DNA of 14,408 nt from Pseudomonadota bacterium (GCA_015222965.1 JADFWF010000183.1:1-14408); one strand, 5' to 3'; shown: positions 1 to 7,181, counted from the first letter of the stretch. Numbers and translations are program-made. Notes: generated from the letters alone by a model not told the origin.

Positions 1-2297
1 ATGATGTTGCCCAGGTTGTCGATAAACATAAAGACGAACGCTTACGCATCCGCTTAAATAAGATACCCGGTATTAAACTATCCATTCAGAAGCAGCCGCG
101 AGCCAACACTGTCGCCGTAGTCAACGAAGTTAAACACCGGATAAATAATCTGCGTGCGCAAAATGCTATCCCTGATAACATCCATATAGCGGTAGTCGAT
201 GATCAGTCTATCTTTGTCAGACATGCGATATTTAATGCTTCACTGGCGGCTGGCAGCGGCGCCCTGCTGGCGATGATCATCATCTACCTGTTCCTGGGCA
301 GCCTGTTACGCACTCTCATTATCGGTACCGCCATCCCGATCGGCATCATGGTCACCTTCATCATCATGCAATCGCTGGGATTAACCCTAAACATCATGAC
401 GCTCGGAGGACTGGCGCTGGGTATGGGCCTGCTGATCGATAGCACCATCGTGATGCTGGAAAACATCACACGACATCAAGCTGAAGGCAATACTTCTGAT
501 GAAGATGCCATCGACGCTGCTATCGAAGTGAACAGCCCGATCGTGGCATCTACCAGCACCAATCTGGGCGCTTTATTGCCCTTCCTGTTCATCGGCGGTA
601 TGACCGGGATGTTGTTTGAAGAGCTGATCATTACCATTACTTCCGCCATGCTGGCCTCTTTAGTCGTTGCCATAACACTGGTCCCTGCGCTCGGTGCAAA
701 AGTAAAATATAAAAGCGCAAAAGAAAGTATTTTCAATAGGATAATAGAAACTCTTAAGGTTAATTATAATAATAATTCAGGCCGTTTTTTAAACCATCCC
801 GGCAAAACACTTTTCATCTTCTGCCTGTTTTTCGTGCTCGCTATATACCAGATCAATATCACGAAACGTATCGATTTTCCTCGTGTTGATGAAGGCAAGA
901 TTTCGATGTCGATCTCGGGCGACCCCGGTATGCAGCTCGAAGAGATGGACAGCGCAGTTGATCAGATAGAAGATCTACTGTTACAGCAGCCGGAAGTGCT
1001 TACCCTGTTCACCACCGCTGGCGGTTTTGTTTTTGGACGTTCTGAATTTGAGAACAGTAACCGCAGCTCGATTACCGTACAGCTGACGCCTTCAGATCAG
1101 CGCGCTGAAAGCAGTGACCAGTGGGCAAACAAGGTCAGAAAAAACATCGAAGCACTTAATCTGACAGGTTTTAAAGTTTATCTTCGGGTAGCCGGCGTAC
1201 GCGGACTGCACATCACGCGCGGCAGTGATGATGTAAGCGTCCACATCCGTGGCAACGATCTGGATACGCTGAGAGAGCTAGGTGATCAGGCGGTTAAATT
1301 GCTGGAACCGGTTACCGGCCTACGCAACCTCACCCACTCTTACGAAGAGGTAAAAGAAGAGCTTAATGTCCGTATCGACAGAGAACGAGCAGCAGAATTT
1401 GGTGTCGACGCTTCTGTCATCGGGGAAGCATTAAAAATCGCACTCGACGGGCAGATCATCAGTAACTACATCGAAGGTGATAAAGATTTTGATATTCGAA
1501 TGCGCTTGCCCCGCGCAAATAGCTACAACCCGAACGTACTGCAGAATCTGATGGTCGATTATAAAAACGGCAATGCCATCCGCCTGGGTGGTATAGCAAA
1601 CGTTAGCCGTGAAGCCACGGCCAGCCGTATCGTAAGAAATCAGCTGCAACGCATCGTAGAGATATCAGCCTCATATGACATCGATGCCGATCAAAGCAAG
1701 GTACTGGATAACACCATGTCGGTACTGTCAGAACTGGACTTACCTGTTGGTTATGTTTTATACGATAACGATACCAACAAAACACTGGTAGAAGGTCAGG
1801 AAACAGGTTTGATCGTTTTACTGCTGGCAATCTTTCTGGTCTTCGTAGTAATGGCCGTACAGTACGAATCCCTGCTTAACCCATTAATCATCATGCTCAG
1901 TATCCCGTTCGCTGCCACAGGTGTCGCCATCGGATTGCTTATCAATGCGGGTATGAGTGTATCCATGCCCGTCTGGTTAGGACTGATCATGTTGACCGGT
2001 ATCGTAGTGAACAATGCCATCGTACTGGTAGAACAGATAGAGATCGAACGTGAGCATAATCATTCATTGATCGAATCGATTAAAAGTGCAGCAGCTTTAC
2101 GTCTACGCCCCATCCTGATGACCACCCTGACCACCGTGTTCGGTATGATGCCGCTCGCAATAGGTTTAGGCGAAGGTTCCGAGATGCTGCAACCGCTGGC
2201 TTTTGTTATTGTCTGGGGATTGAGTTTTTCCCTATTCGTCAGCCTGATCCTGGTGCCTAGCCTTTATGCATTATTCCATCATGAAAACAAAGCATGA
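1..2297 (+). CDS. RND efflux transporter permease subunit, 3' part (5' end outside window)
   Basis: Inner-membrane proton/drug antiporter subunit of the resistance-nodulation-division (AcrB/HAE1) superfamily, normally a trimer working with a periplasmic adaptor and an outer-membrane channel. The frame is open from the first complete codon at base 3, well before the first ATG at 273, so this is the C-terminal ~764 residues of a protein usually ~1030 aa long. In order it shows the end of the first periplasmic loop, TM2-TM6 (about 237-700), the second large periplasmic loop (about 860-1790) and TM8-TM12 ending in a charged tail. The TM4 motif GMGLLIDSTIVMLEN keeps the first proton-relay Asp (codon 438-440) but has Ser where AcrB has its second. 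TM10 reads GIVVNNAIVLVEQ, with Asn where AcrB has Lys; such variation is common in HAE1 relatives. No adaptor gene is visible, so the substrate (drug, metal or other) is unknown. It is convergent with the GGDEF/EAL gene. Confidence 0.95.
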   Translation, partial: DVAQVVDKHKDERLRIRLNKIPGIKLSIQKQPRANTVAVVNEVKHRINNLRAQNAIPDNIHIAVVDDQSIFVRHAIFNASLAAGSGALLAMIIIYLFLGSLLRTLIIGTAIPIGIMVTFIIMQSLGLTLNIMTLGGLALGMGLLIDSTIVMLENITRHQAEGNTSDEDAIDAAIEVNSPIVASTSTNLGALLPFLFIGGMTGMLFEELIITITSAMLASLVVAITLVPALGAKVKYKSAKESIFNRIIETLKVNYNNNSGRFLNHPGKTLFIFCLFFVLAIYQINITKRIDFPRVDEGKISMSISGDPGMQLEEMDSAVDQIEDLLLQQPEVLTLFTTAGGFVFGRSEFENSNRSSITVQLTPSDQRAESSDQWANKVRKNIEALNLTGFKVYLRVAGVRGLHITRGSDDVSVHIRGNDLDTLRELGDQAVKLLEPVTGLRNLTHSYEEVKEELNVRIDRERAAEFGVDASVIGEALKIALDGQIISNYIEGDKDFDIRMRLPRANSYNPNVLQNLMVDYKNGNAIRLGGIANVSREATASRIVRNQLQRIVEISASYDIDADQSKVLDNTMSVLSELDLPVGYVLYDNDTNKTLVEGQETGLIVLLLAIFLVFVVMAVQYESLLNPLIIMLSIPFAATGVAIGLLINAGMSVSMPVWLGLIMLTGIVVNNAIVLVEQIEIEREHNHSLIESIKSAAALRLRPILMTTLTTVFGMMPLAIGLGEGSEMLQPLAFVIVWGLSFSLFVSLILVPSLYALFHHENKA

Positions 2298-2340
2298 CAT
2301 ACTAGCTGGGTTAGGTTTCTTTTTGAGCCGAAGGAGACGT

Positions 2341-2459
2341 TTAAAAGATTAGAAACGGGTAGTCCGCGAATAACGCGAAAGACGCGAAAAAACAAAATCT
2401 TATTTGCGGTTTTTTTTTGCGTTCTTTGCGTTATTCGCGGACAAGCTTTTATCTTTTAA
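2341..2459. repeat. Long palindromic intergenic element, possible bidirectional terminator
   Basis: A near-perfect inverted repeat. The core arm 2363-2392 (starts TCCGCGAATAACGCG) pairs with 2412-2441 (ends GTTATTCGCGGA) over about 30 bp, with one A-C mismatch and a few G-U pairs, around an ~19-nt loop. Outside the core the flanks are again loosely complementary (TTAAAAGAT at 2341-2349 against ATCTTTTAA at 2451-2459), so the whole element is about 120 bp. Each strand has a run of T or A in the arm. It sits 43 nt after the RND stop and 30 nt from the stop of the convergent GGDEF/EAL gene. Its composition and internal period (GCGAAAGACGCGAAA-like) suggest a dispersed repeat family. Terminator function is inferred from position only. 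Confidence 0.8.
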
Positions 2460-2489
2460 GGTCTGTTATTGGCCGTAAACAGCTATTCA

Positions 2490-3737
2490 TCAAGACCACT
2501 CACTGTCTTCCATCCAAAGCATCAAATCATCACACGGCATAGGTTTTGCCATGTAGTAGCCCTGCGCATAATCACAACCCATCTCAGCGAGTATGTCGAG
2601 TGTTTTTTCATCCTCGACACCTTCGGCCACAATCTTCAAACCTAGCGTGTGCGCCAGATCAACAGCCGCTTTAACGATACTCTCGTCTTTTTTATCACTT
2701 GCCATGTTCAAAACAAACGACTTATCAATCTTAATCTCATCGGCAGGAAGATTTTTCAGATAGGCCAGAGAAGAATAGCCGGTACCAAAATCATCGATAG
2801 ATACGCCAAAGCCTAGCTGGTGAAATTCGTTGAGGATCTCAAGACTTTTCTCCGGGTTCATCATCATGGCGCCCTCGGTAACCTCCAGTATCAAACTGGA
2901 TGGATTAACCGACCAGATCTTTACCGCGTTTGAGACGATCTCTACGATACTATGGTTGGTCAATAATGATGGCGACAGATTAACTGCCACACTAAAATTT
3001 GGTGATTTTTTCTGATAACGGAGGCACTGTCTCAATGCCACATTTAGAACCCAGCTCGTCACCGGTACCAGTGAACTGCTGCCCTCCAGAATATCTATGA
3101 AGTACTGCGTATTAACGAAACCATATTTTTTACTGTTCCAACGAATCAGTGCTTCACCGCCATATAACTTTCCACTGCCAAGATTTATTTTTGGCTGACA
3201 GAAAAGTCTGAATTCATCATCATCAAGAGCGACCTGGATCTCATTTTCCAGCATCAAACTTGGCGGCATCTCACTATTCGTAGCCTGATGCAATAAATAA
3301 TCTTCATTACTTTTCTCTGCATGTTGCAATGCCAGTGTTGCCGCGTGCAGAAGTTCATCAAATGTGGTGCCATGGTCCGGTTTGGCTGCGATCCCCATCA
3401 CAAGTTTTGGCGATATCAGCGATCCATCTATATCAACAGCATGTTTGAACTCCAAAGCAATTTTGTTCGCCGCTAAAACTGCATGTGACGTGTTGTTTAA
3501 TTTGGGAAGAAAAACACCATATTCGTTGTCACCGATCCGAGCCACAAGGTCATCCGGCCTTAATATCTCCAGTAATTTTTCTTCGACATAGACAAGATAT
3601 TTATCACCTTTTGTAAAACCATAAGTCGTATTAATTTCTTTGAAACGGCAAATCTTAATTATGATAAATGCAGCATTACCTGGATTGCTGCCAATAAATG
3701 AAGAAAGTTTAGTAAAAAATTCTTGTCGTGTGCTCAT
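2490..3737 (-). CDS. GGDEF/EAL protein: degenerate GGDEF, intact EAL (c-di-GMP phosphodiesterase)
   Basis: 415 aa, no membrane segment or sensor domain; it starts directly with the GGDEF fold. The GGDEF domain (about 1-150) is degenerate. The signature reads GDNEY (69-73) instead of GGDEF, and the metal-binding Asp in the first strand is lost (IKICRFKEIN), so cyclase activity is unlikely; GTP-binding regulation remains possible. The EAL domain (about 165-410) keeps every catalytic landmark: EAL 195-197, Asn253 in NLS, Glu285 and Glu288 in LEVTE, DDFGTGYSSL 315-324, Lys336 in KIDKSF, Glu372 in AEGVED, and QGYYMAKP 392-399. It should therefore hydrolyse c-di-GMP to pGpG. The ATG at 3735-3737 is 32 nt after the HD-GYP stop on the same strand, so the two are probably co-transcribed. 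No clear Shine-Dalgarno sequence precedes it; the leader is AT-rich and contains a small tandem duplication. Confidence 0.93.
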   Translation of the reverse strand: MSTRQEFFTKLSSFIGSNPGNAAFIIIKICRFKEINTTYGFTKGDKYLVYVEEKLLEILRPDDLVARIGDNEYGVFLPKLNNTSHAVLAANKIALEFKHAVDIDGSLISPKLVMGIAAKPDHGTTFDELLHAATLALQHAEKSNEDYLLHQATNSEMPPSLMLENEIQVALDDDEFRLFCQPKINLGSGKLYGGEALIRWNSKKYGFVNTQYFIDILEGSSSLVPVTSWVLNVALRQCLRYQKKSPNFSVAVNLSPSLLTNHSIVEIVSNAVKIWSVNPSSLILEVTEGAMMMNPEKSLEILNEFHQLGFGVSIDDFGTGYSSLAYLKNLPADEIKIDKSFVLNMASDKKDESIVKAAVDLAHTLGLKIVAEGVEDEKTLDILAEMGCDYAQGYYMAKPMPCDDLMLWMEDSEWS

Positions 3738-3754
3738 CAGTTATATATAAATGC

Positions 3755-3781
3755 GTTATAAATAATATGTTATAAATAATA
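3755..3781. repeat. 13-bp tandem duplication across the HD-GYP stop codon
   Basis: The 13-mer GTTATAAATAATA occurs at 3755-3767 and again at 3769-3781, separated by one T. Read on the minus strand, the 3769-3781 copy carries the last HD-GYP codons (Tyr-Tyr-Leu) and its stop, and the second copy follows at once in the spacer leading to the GGDEF/EAL gene. It looks like a slippage duplication and makes the spacer extremely AT-rich, which could help ribosome access to the SD-less downstream start. That effect is inference. Confidence 0.85.
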
Positions 3782-4996
3782 CTCAGAAGGATCGATACCA
3801 TAGGTTTCAGGGTCAAGCCCACGATAAATATTAAGTGGTAAATTTCCTGAATCTTCAAATTCTTTTGACAGGTCCACTATCTTGTATTCCATAAAGTGTT
3901 TCTTATCTTCGTCCAGAATCATCATGATTTTTGGCCGCATCCGCTGTGTTAAATTTTGTTCCAGAACGATAGCGACCACACCATTTGACATCTCTACCAG
4001 AGACCCTGTCGGATACACACCGATACATTGTAAAAATTGTTCGACAAGTTCAGGCTGAAAGGCACTACCACGCCAGTTATAGATATTCTGTAATGCAGCA
4101 TAAGGTGATTTGGCAGCACTGAAAGGACGGTGGCTGGTCATTGCGTCATAGCAGTCGATAATTGCCGCCATACGTCCATAAACAGGAATTTGTGTTCCCT
4201 GTATAGCGCTGGGGTAACCACTACCATCAAAACGTTCGTGATGTGTGAGTGCTATGTTAATGATATCTTCATTCATGCCTTCGGTAGTTTTTAGTATTGC
4301 AACACCTTGACCGACGTGCTTTTTAACGATGCGGTACTCCGCCTCGGTCAACCTGCCCTTTTTATTTAAGATACCCTCTGGCACATGTACATTTCCCATG
4401 TCCATCATCAACATACCAACGGCCAGTGTCCTTAGATCTTTTTTAGGCAGGCCCATAAAGCGACCGAATGCGATGGCCAGAGCACAGTTATCAACCGAGT
4501 GTGAATAGGTATAGGCACTCTTCTTCTGCATCATCGAAAGCCACATATAGGCTTCAGAGTTTCTGATGATACTGTCCAAAATTGGTTCTACTACACCTCT
4601 TACCGCATCTATATTGAGATTTTTACCCTCTTTTACAGTATCCATGATATGGGCAACCTGGTTACTTGCATCTTCCAGTGCGTGTTGTGCCGCAGGCAGT
4701 TCTTCTTTTGTAGACTTTGTATTTTCGTACTGAACTTTTTTCTTGTTGTCCTGTAGAAATCTTTCCAGGTAAGAGTTCGTTCTTAGACGGGGCGCCTCTT
4801 CAATATATTCTGACGCTTCTATACCACGCTCTGGGTCAATGAATACAAAAATACAATATTGGTTTAAAGCTGATAGATCCTCTTCTGTTTTTATATGAAA
4901 ACCTTCCAGTAAAAAAGGCGTATCAATCCACGGACGGTCAAGATTAGATACGTACATTCCTGTTTTCAAGTGAGCAACGTTTACTTTGCGTTCCAT
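3770..4996 (-). CDS. DUF3391 / HD-GYP domain protein with degenerate HD motif
   Basis: 408 aa, soluble. Residues ~1-90 form the DUF3391-type N-terminal region (start MERKVNVAHLKTGMYVSNLD, then ...DRPWIDTPFLLEGF). A helical linker leads to an HD-GYP domain (about 150-330) and a ~75-aa C-terminal extension. HD-GYP enzymes are metal-dependent c-di-GMP phosphodiesterases. Intact here are His166, His228 (KKHVGQG), the signature HHERFDGSGYP (252-262) and Asp281 (IIDCYDAMTS). The name-giving HD has become Met198-Asp199 (LMMDMGN), and the Lys of the usual HDIGK is Asn202. One metal ligand and a conserved basic residue are therefore missing, so activity may be weak or absent and the protein may act as a c-di-GMP-responsive regulator. 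It is the first gene of a probable two-gene operon with the EAL protein. No strong SD precedes the ATG, but the start matches the family N terminus. Confidence 0.92.
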   Translation of the reverse strand: MERKVNVAHLKTGMYVSNLDRPWIDTPFLLEGFHIKTEEDLSALNQYCIFVFIDPERGIEASEYIEEAPRLRTNSYLERFLQDNKKKVQYENTKSTKEELPAAQHALEDASNQVAHIMDTVKEGKNLNIDAVRGVVEPILDSIIRNSEAYMWLSMMQKKSAYTYSHSVDNCALAIAFGRFMGLPKKDLRTLAVGMLMMDMGNVHVPEGILNKKGRLTEAEYRIVKKHVGQGVAILKTTEGMNEDIINIALTHHERFDGSGYPSAIQGTQIPVYGRMAAIIDCYDAMTSHRPFSAAKSPYAALQNIYNWRGSAFQPELVEQFLQCIGVYPTGSLVEMSNGVVAIVLEQNLTQRMRPKIMMILDEDKKHFMEYKIVDLSKEFEDSGNLPLNIYRGLDPETYGIDPSEYYL

Positions 4997-5266
4997 AAAT
5001 AGCTAATTTTTTACTAGGTTATTATTATTAAAAATGAGACACTCTAAATTATAGTTAAAGAAACAATAAAGAGATGGATTCTAATAAATAGAAAATGATT
5101 ATTTTTCATACATTCTGAAACGTCTTAACAATGTAAACGACATCATTGCAACATCACACCCTCAGATAATATCCTTATGATTTTCATAGGATTTTTCGCA
5201 GGAAAAAAATCGATATTCATGTTATTATTGGCAGACAATTATAGCCATAACAACAGGAGAACTTTA
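4997..5266. other. Divergent intergenic region between HD-GYP and A-type Fe-S genes
   Basis: 270 bp of AT-rich sequence without a credible gene. It should hold the promoters of both divergent units. Visible are a TATAAT hexamer on the minus strand (plus-strand 5048-5053) without a good -35, and on the plus strand TTGCAA (5146-5151) followed after 15 bp by TAATAT (5167-5172), a weak sigma-70-like pair. A Fur-box-like 19-mer lies at 5091-5109. The real ribosome site of the plus-strand gene is GGAGA at 5256-5260. Confidence 0.5.
5091..5109. promoter_or_regulatory. Candidate Fur box (weak)
   Basis: On the minus strand this 19-mer reads ATGAAAAATAATCATTTTC, matching 13 of 19 positions of the classical Fur consensus by my count. 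The right half is almost complete (ATAATCATT-TC) and the left half is poor. It lies in the promoter region shared by the HD-GYP and Fe-S carrier genes, and iron control of an A-type Fe-S protein would make sense. The surrounding DNA is AT-rich, so a chance match is quite possible. Confidence 0.28.
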
Positions 5267-5647
5267 ATGTCTCAAGTTCAATTCAACGCCCAGTTAACCA
5301 ATCAGATCAATGTTTCTGATGAAGCAGTGAAACAGCTGCTCGCACTTACTGAAAGTGAAGATGGCGTAAACGGCGTACGGATCTTTGTCTCTGGTGGCGG
5401 CTGTGGCGGTATGTCATACGGCATGACCTTCGTCGATCAACCAACAGAATTTGATGCCACATTAGAAAAAGACGGACTTAAGGTCCATGTAGATGCTGTT
5501 GCCCTGGGCTTTCTCGAAGGCGTAGAGATCGATTATCAGACAGAAGGCGCTAATGCCAGCTTTGTCTTTAAAAACGTATTTGCTAATAGCACCAGCGGTG
5601 GTAGTTGTGGCGGTTGCGGCGGCGCTTCCGGTGGCGGTTGCGGTTAG
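5267..5647 (+). CDS. A-type Fe-S cluster carrier (HesB/IscA/ErpA family) with Gly/Cys-rich tail
   Basis: 126-aa protein of the HesB/IscA/ErpA family, which receives Fe-S clusters from the scaffold machinery and passes them to apo-proteins in the cytoplasm. It has the first ligand Cys46 in GGGCGGMSYGMTF and the family core around VEIDYQTEGANASFVFKN. Family members usually end in CGC. Here the C-terminal ligands lie in a longer tail, Cys114-GG-Cys117 and Cys125, within a Gly/Ser-rich stretch, so the CxC pair is a CxxC plus one extra terminal Cys. The start at 5267 is chosen because GGAGA (5256-5260) lies 6 nt upstream and MSQVQFNAQL aligns with the family N terminus; the in-frame ATG at 5177 would add 30 unrelated residues. 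It is transcribed alone and closed by a strong terminator at 5674. I cannot say whether it acts as IscA, ErpA or a separate paralogue. Confidence 0.92.
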   Translation: MSQVQFNAQLTNQINVSDEAVKQLLALTESEDGVNGVRIFVSGGGCGGMSYGMTFVDQPTEFDATLEKDGLKVHVDAVALGFLEGVEIDYQTEGANASFVFKNVFANSTSGGSCGGCGGASGGGCG

Positions 5648-5673
5648 TAAAAGCATCTTTTATATAAATATTG

Positions 5674-5714
5674 AAAAAGGGTGAGCCATAGAAGTGTGGT
5701 TCACCCTTTTTTTT
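5674..5714 (+). terminator. Rho-independent terminator of the A-type Fe-S gene
   Basis: The stem AAAAAGGGTGAGCCA (5674-5688) pairs with TGGTTCACCCTTTTT (5697-5711), with a single G-T mismatch and an 8-nt loop, and is followed by T through 5714. It lies 27 nt after the stop codon. The matching A-run before the stem means it could also work on the other strand. Confidence 0.92.
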
Positions 5715-5757
5715 GCGGTTTTCTGCACGCTTTTCGCGGAATGAAAAATATCCGCGA
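5711..5757. repeat. Shortened relative of the 2341-2459 palindrome
   Basis: Directly after the terminator, TTTTGCGGTTTT (5711-5722) and TTCGCGGA (5733-5740) recur in the same order as in the right arm of the 2341-2459 element (TTGCGGTTTT at 2404-2413 and TTCGCGGA at 2434-2441), with the middle shortened. A small inverted repeat, TCGCGGA (5734-5740) with TCCGCGA (5751-5757), closes it with a 10-nt loop. It looks like a decayed copy of the same family. It lies just upstream of the ATP-grasp start. Confidence 0.5.
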
Positions 5758-5787
5758 TGAGGTCACCACCTGCTTTCATCAGATATC

Positions 5788-7035
5788 ATGCAAAACCATA
5801 ATAGCAAACGCCTACTACTCATATCACACCATAACAGTTACCGGATCGCGCCTTACATAAAGGCGGCAGTAAGCCTTGGTCTGGAAGTAACCATCGCATC
5901 CGAAGGCAAGCATTCACTGGTTTCAGAAGTAGCTAAGGGTATACATATCAATTTTAACGATGCTGATTCAACACTTGATGAGATTTTAAAAGAAGATAAA
6001 AATAAATCATTCACCGGCATCCTGGGAAGCGATGACCAGACCGTTGAATTAGCAGCACACGCAGCCAAAGCGCTCGATCTGCCGCATAATCCACCACAGG
6101 CAGCGCAGTGCTCGAGCCGGAAGGACCTCGCGCGAGCCCAATTATCATTAGCAGGCTGCCCTGTACCCATTCATTGCCTGTTAGATCTAAGACTACCGGT
6201 TCAAAAACAGATGGCAGGCCTTCCCTGGCCCTGTGTTTTAAAACCACTGAACATGTCCGCCAGCCGTGGTGTCATCCGGGTTAACAACGAAGATGAGTTC
6301 TTAAATGCCTGCCAGCAGTTAAAACCCATCGTGGCATCCGCTCAAGGTGGTTTCGAACAGAACCATGTATTAATCGAGGACTACATTGATGGTATCGAAA
6401 TCGCTTATGAAGGTTTCCTGCATGAAGGTGTACTGAGCACCATCACGATCTTTGATAAACCCGATCCACTGGTCGGTCCTTATTTTGCAGAGAGCATCTA
6501 CGTAACACCGTCAGCATTAGCAAACGGCCTGCAACGATCGATACAGGATGTTATTCAGAAAGCCTGCATAGCTTATGGATTAACGACTGGCGCCATACAC
6601 GCAGAGTGTCGCATCGATAACTCAGATAATGTCTGGATACTCGAGATCGCTTCACGCACGATCGGTGGTGATTGCGCCAGAATTCTGGATAACGATAATT
6701 TCAGCGTCGAAAAACTGGCTATCTCACTGGCAATTAACCAGCCACTGGAAGTAAAAACACCTGATCAGGCTCGTGGTGTGATGATGATTCCGATACCTGA
6801 AAAAGGTTTATTAAAACGCGTCGAAGGTTTGCTAGAAGCGAATAAGGTTAAACACATCGATAACATCGACATCATCATTCGTGAAGGCCATGAACTTGTA
6901 CCGTTACCGGAAGGCAATCAGTATCTGGGGTACATATTTGCCAGTGCCGATACAGCTGAACAGGTGACTGCAGCAATTCGCGAGGCTTACAGGCTTCTTA
7001 GCTTTATAACTGCGCCGATATTTAAAATCGCCTGA
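5788..7035 (+). CDS. ATP-grasp domain ligase, substrate unknown
   Basis: 415 aa, soluble. ATP-grasp enzymes join a carboxylate to an amine, thiol or similar through an acyl-phosphate. Layout: N-terminal Rossmann-like pre-ATP-grasp domain (about 7-110; LGSDDQTVELAAHAA at 79-93), then the ATP-grasp fold with Lys152 in CVLKPLNMSASRGV (149-162), the hinge motif LIEDYIDGIE (195-204), HAECRI (271-276), and the Mg-binding Glu286 in EIASRTIGGDCARIL. The PDPLVGPYF segment (225-233) is reminiscent of the BacD-like L-amino-acid ligase / carbamoyl-phosphate-synthase-like branch. The C-terminal ~85 residues form the usual lid-like domain. No biosynthetic partner is adjacent: the Fe-S gene upstream has its own terminator, and the downstream gene is convergent. 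An in-frame stop at 5758 leaves little room for an earlier start. The ATG at 5788 has no clear SD; GAGG at 5759-5762 is 25 nt away. A dipeptide or peptide-tailoring role is only a guess. Confidence 0.9.
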   Translation: MQNHNSKRLLLISHHNSYRIAPYIKAAVSLGLEVTIASEGKHSLVSEVAKGIHINFNDADSTLDEILKEDKNKSFTGILGSDDQTVELAAHAAKALDLPHNPPQAAQCSSRKDLARAQLSLAGCPVPIHCLLDLRLPVQKQMAGLPWPCVLKPLNMSASRGVIRVNNEDEFLNACQQLKPIVASAQGGFEQNHVLIEDYIDGIEIAYEGFLHEGVLSTITIFDKPDPLVGPYFAESIYVTPSALANGLQRSIQDVIQKACIAYGLTTGAIHAECRIDNSDNVWILEIASRTIGGDCARILDNDNFSVEKLAISLAINQPLEVKTPDQARGVMMIPIPEKGLLKRVEGLLEANKVKHIDNIDIIIREGHELVPLPEGNQYLGYIFASADTAEQVTAAIREAYRLLSFITAPIFKIA

Positions 7036-7041
7036 ATTTTA

Positions 7042-7181
7042 AAGAGAAGTTGGCAGTTATCAGTTGGCAGTCGTCAGTAAAAGCAAAACCATAGATTGTG
7101 CCACACAGCCTGCGGCTTTTTTGTTATTTTGTTTTCAACTTCAAACTGATAACTGCCGACTGCCGACTGCCAACTTCTCTT
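7042..7181. repeat. Palindromic element of GGCAGT-type units at a convergent junction
   Basis: Left arm 7042-7079 (begins AAGAGAAGTTGGCAGT) is inverted at 7144-7181 (ends ACTGCCAACTTCTCTT). The outer 16 bp are perfectly complementary. Inside them the arms consist of short units (GTTGGCAGT, TATCAGTTGGCAGT, CGGCAGT) in different order, so each arm is a small mosaic direct repeat. The central ~64 bp holds AGCC-TGC-GGCT (7107-7117) followed by T residues, a small terminator-like hairpin on the plus strand. The element fills most of the gap between the stops of the ATP-grasp gene and the convergent yggX, so it may terminate both. It looks like a dispersed intergenic repeat, but no second copy is in the window. 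Confidence 0.8.

Noticed and set aside
273..275. First ATG of the RND frame as its true start
   Set aside because: The frame is open to base 3 and the upstream codons encode the expected periplasmic loop preceding TM2, so the gene starts outside the window.
5177..5266. In-frame upstream ATG that would extend the A-type Fe-S protein by 30 residues
   Set aside because: The extension is unlike any HesB/IscA N terminus, there is no SD before 5177, and the ATG at 5267 has GGAGA 6 nt upstream.
5853..6247. Minus-strand open frames inside the ATP-grasp gene
   Set aside because: The plus frame has all ATP-grasp motifs; the antisense frames are shadows with no recognisable domain.
7107..7122. AGCC-TGC-GGCT plus T-run as a separate terminator for the ATP-grasp gene
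   Set aside because: A four-base stem is too short to call alone, so I describe it within the surrounding palindrome.
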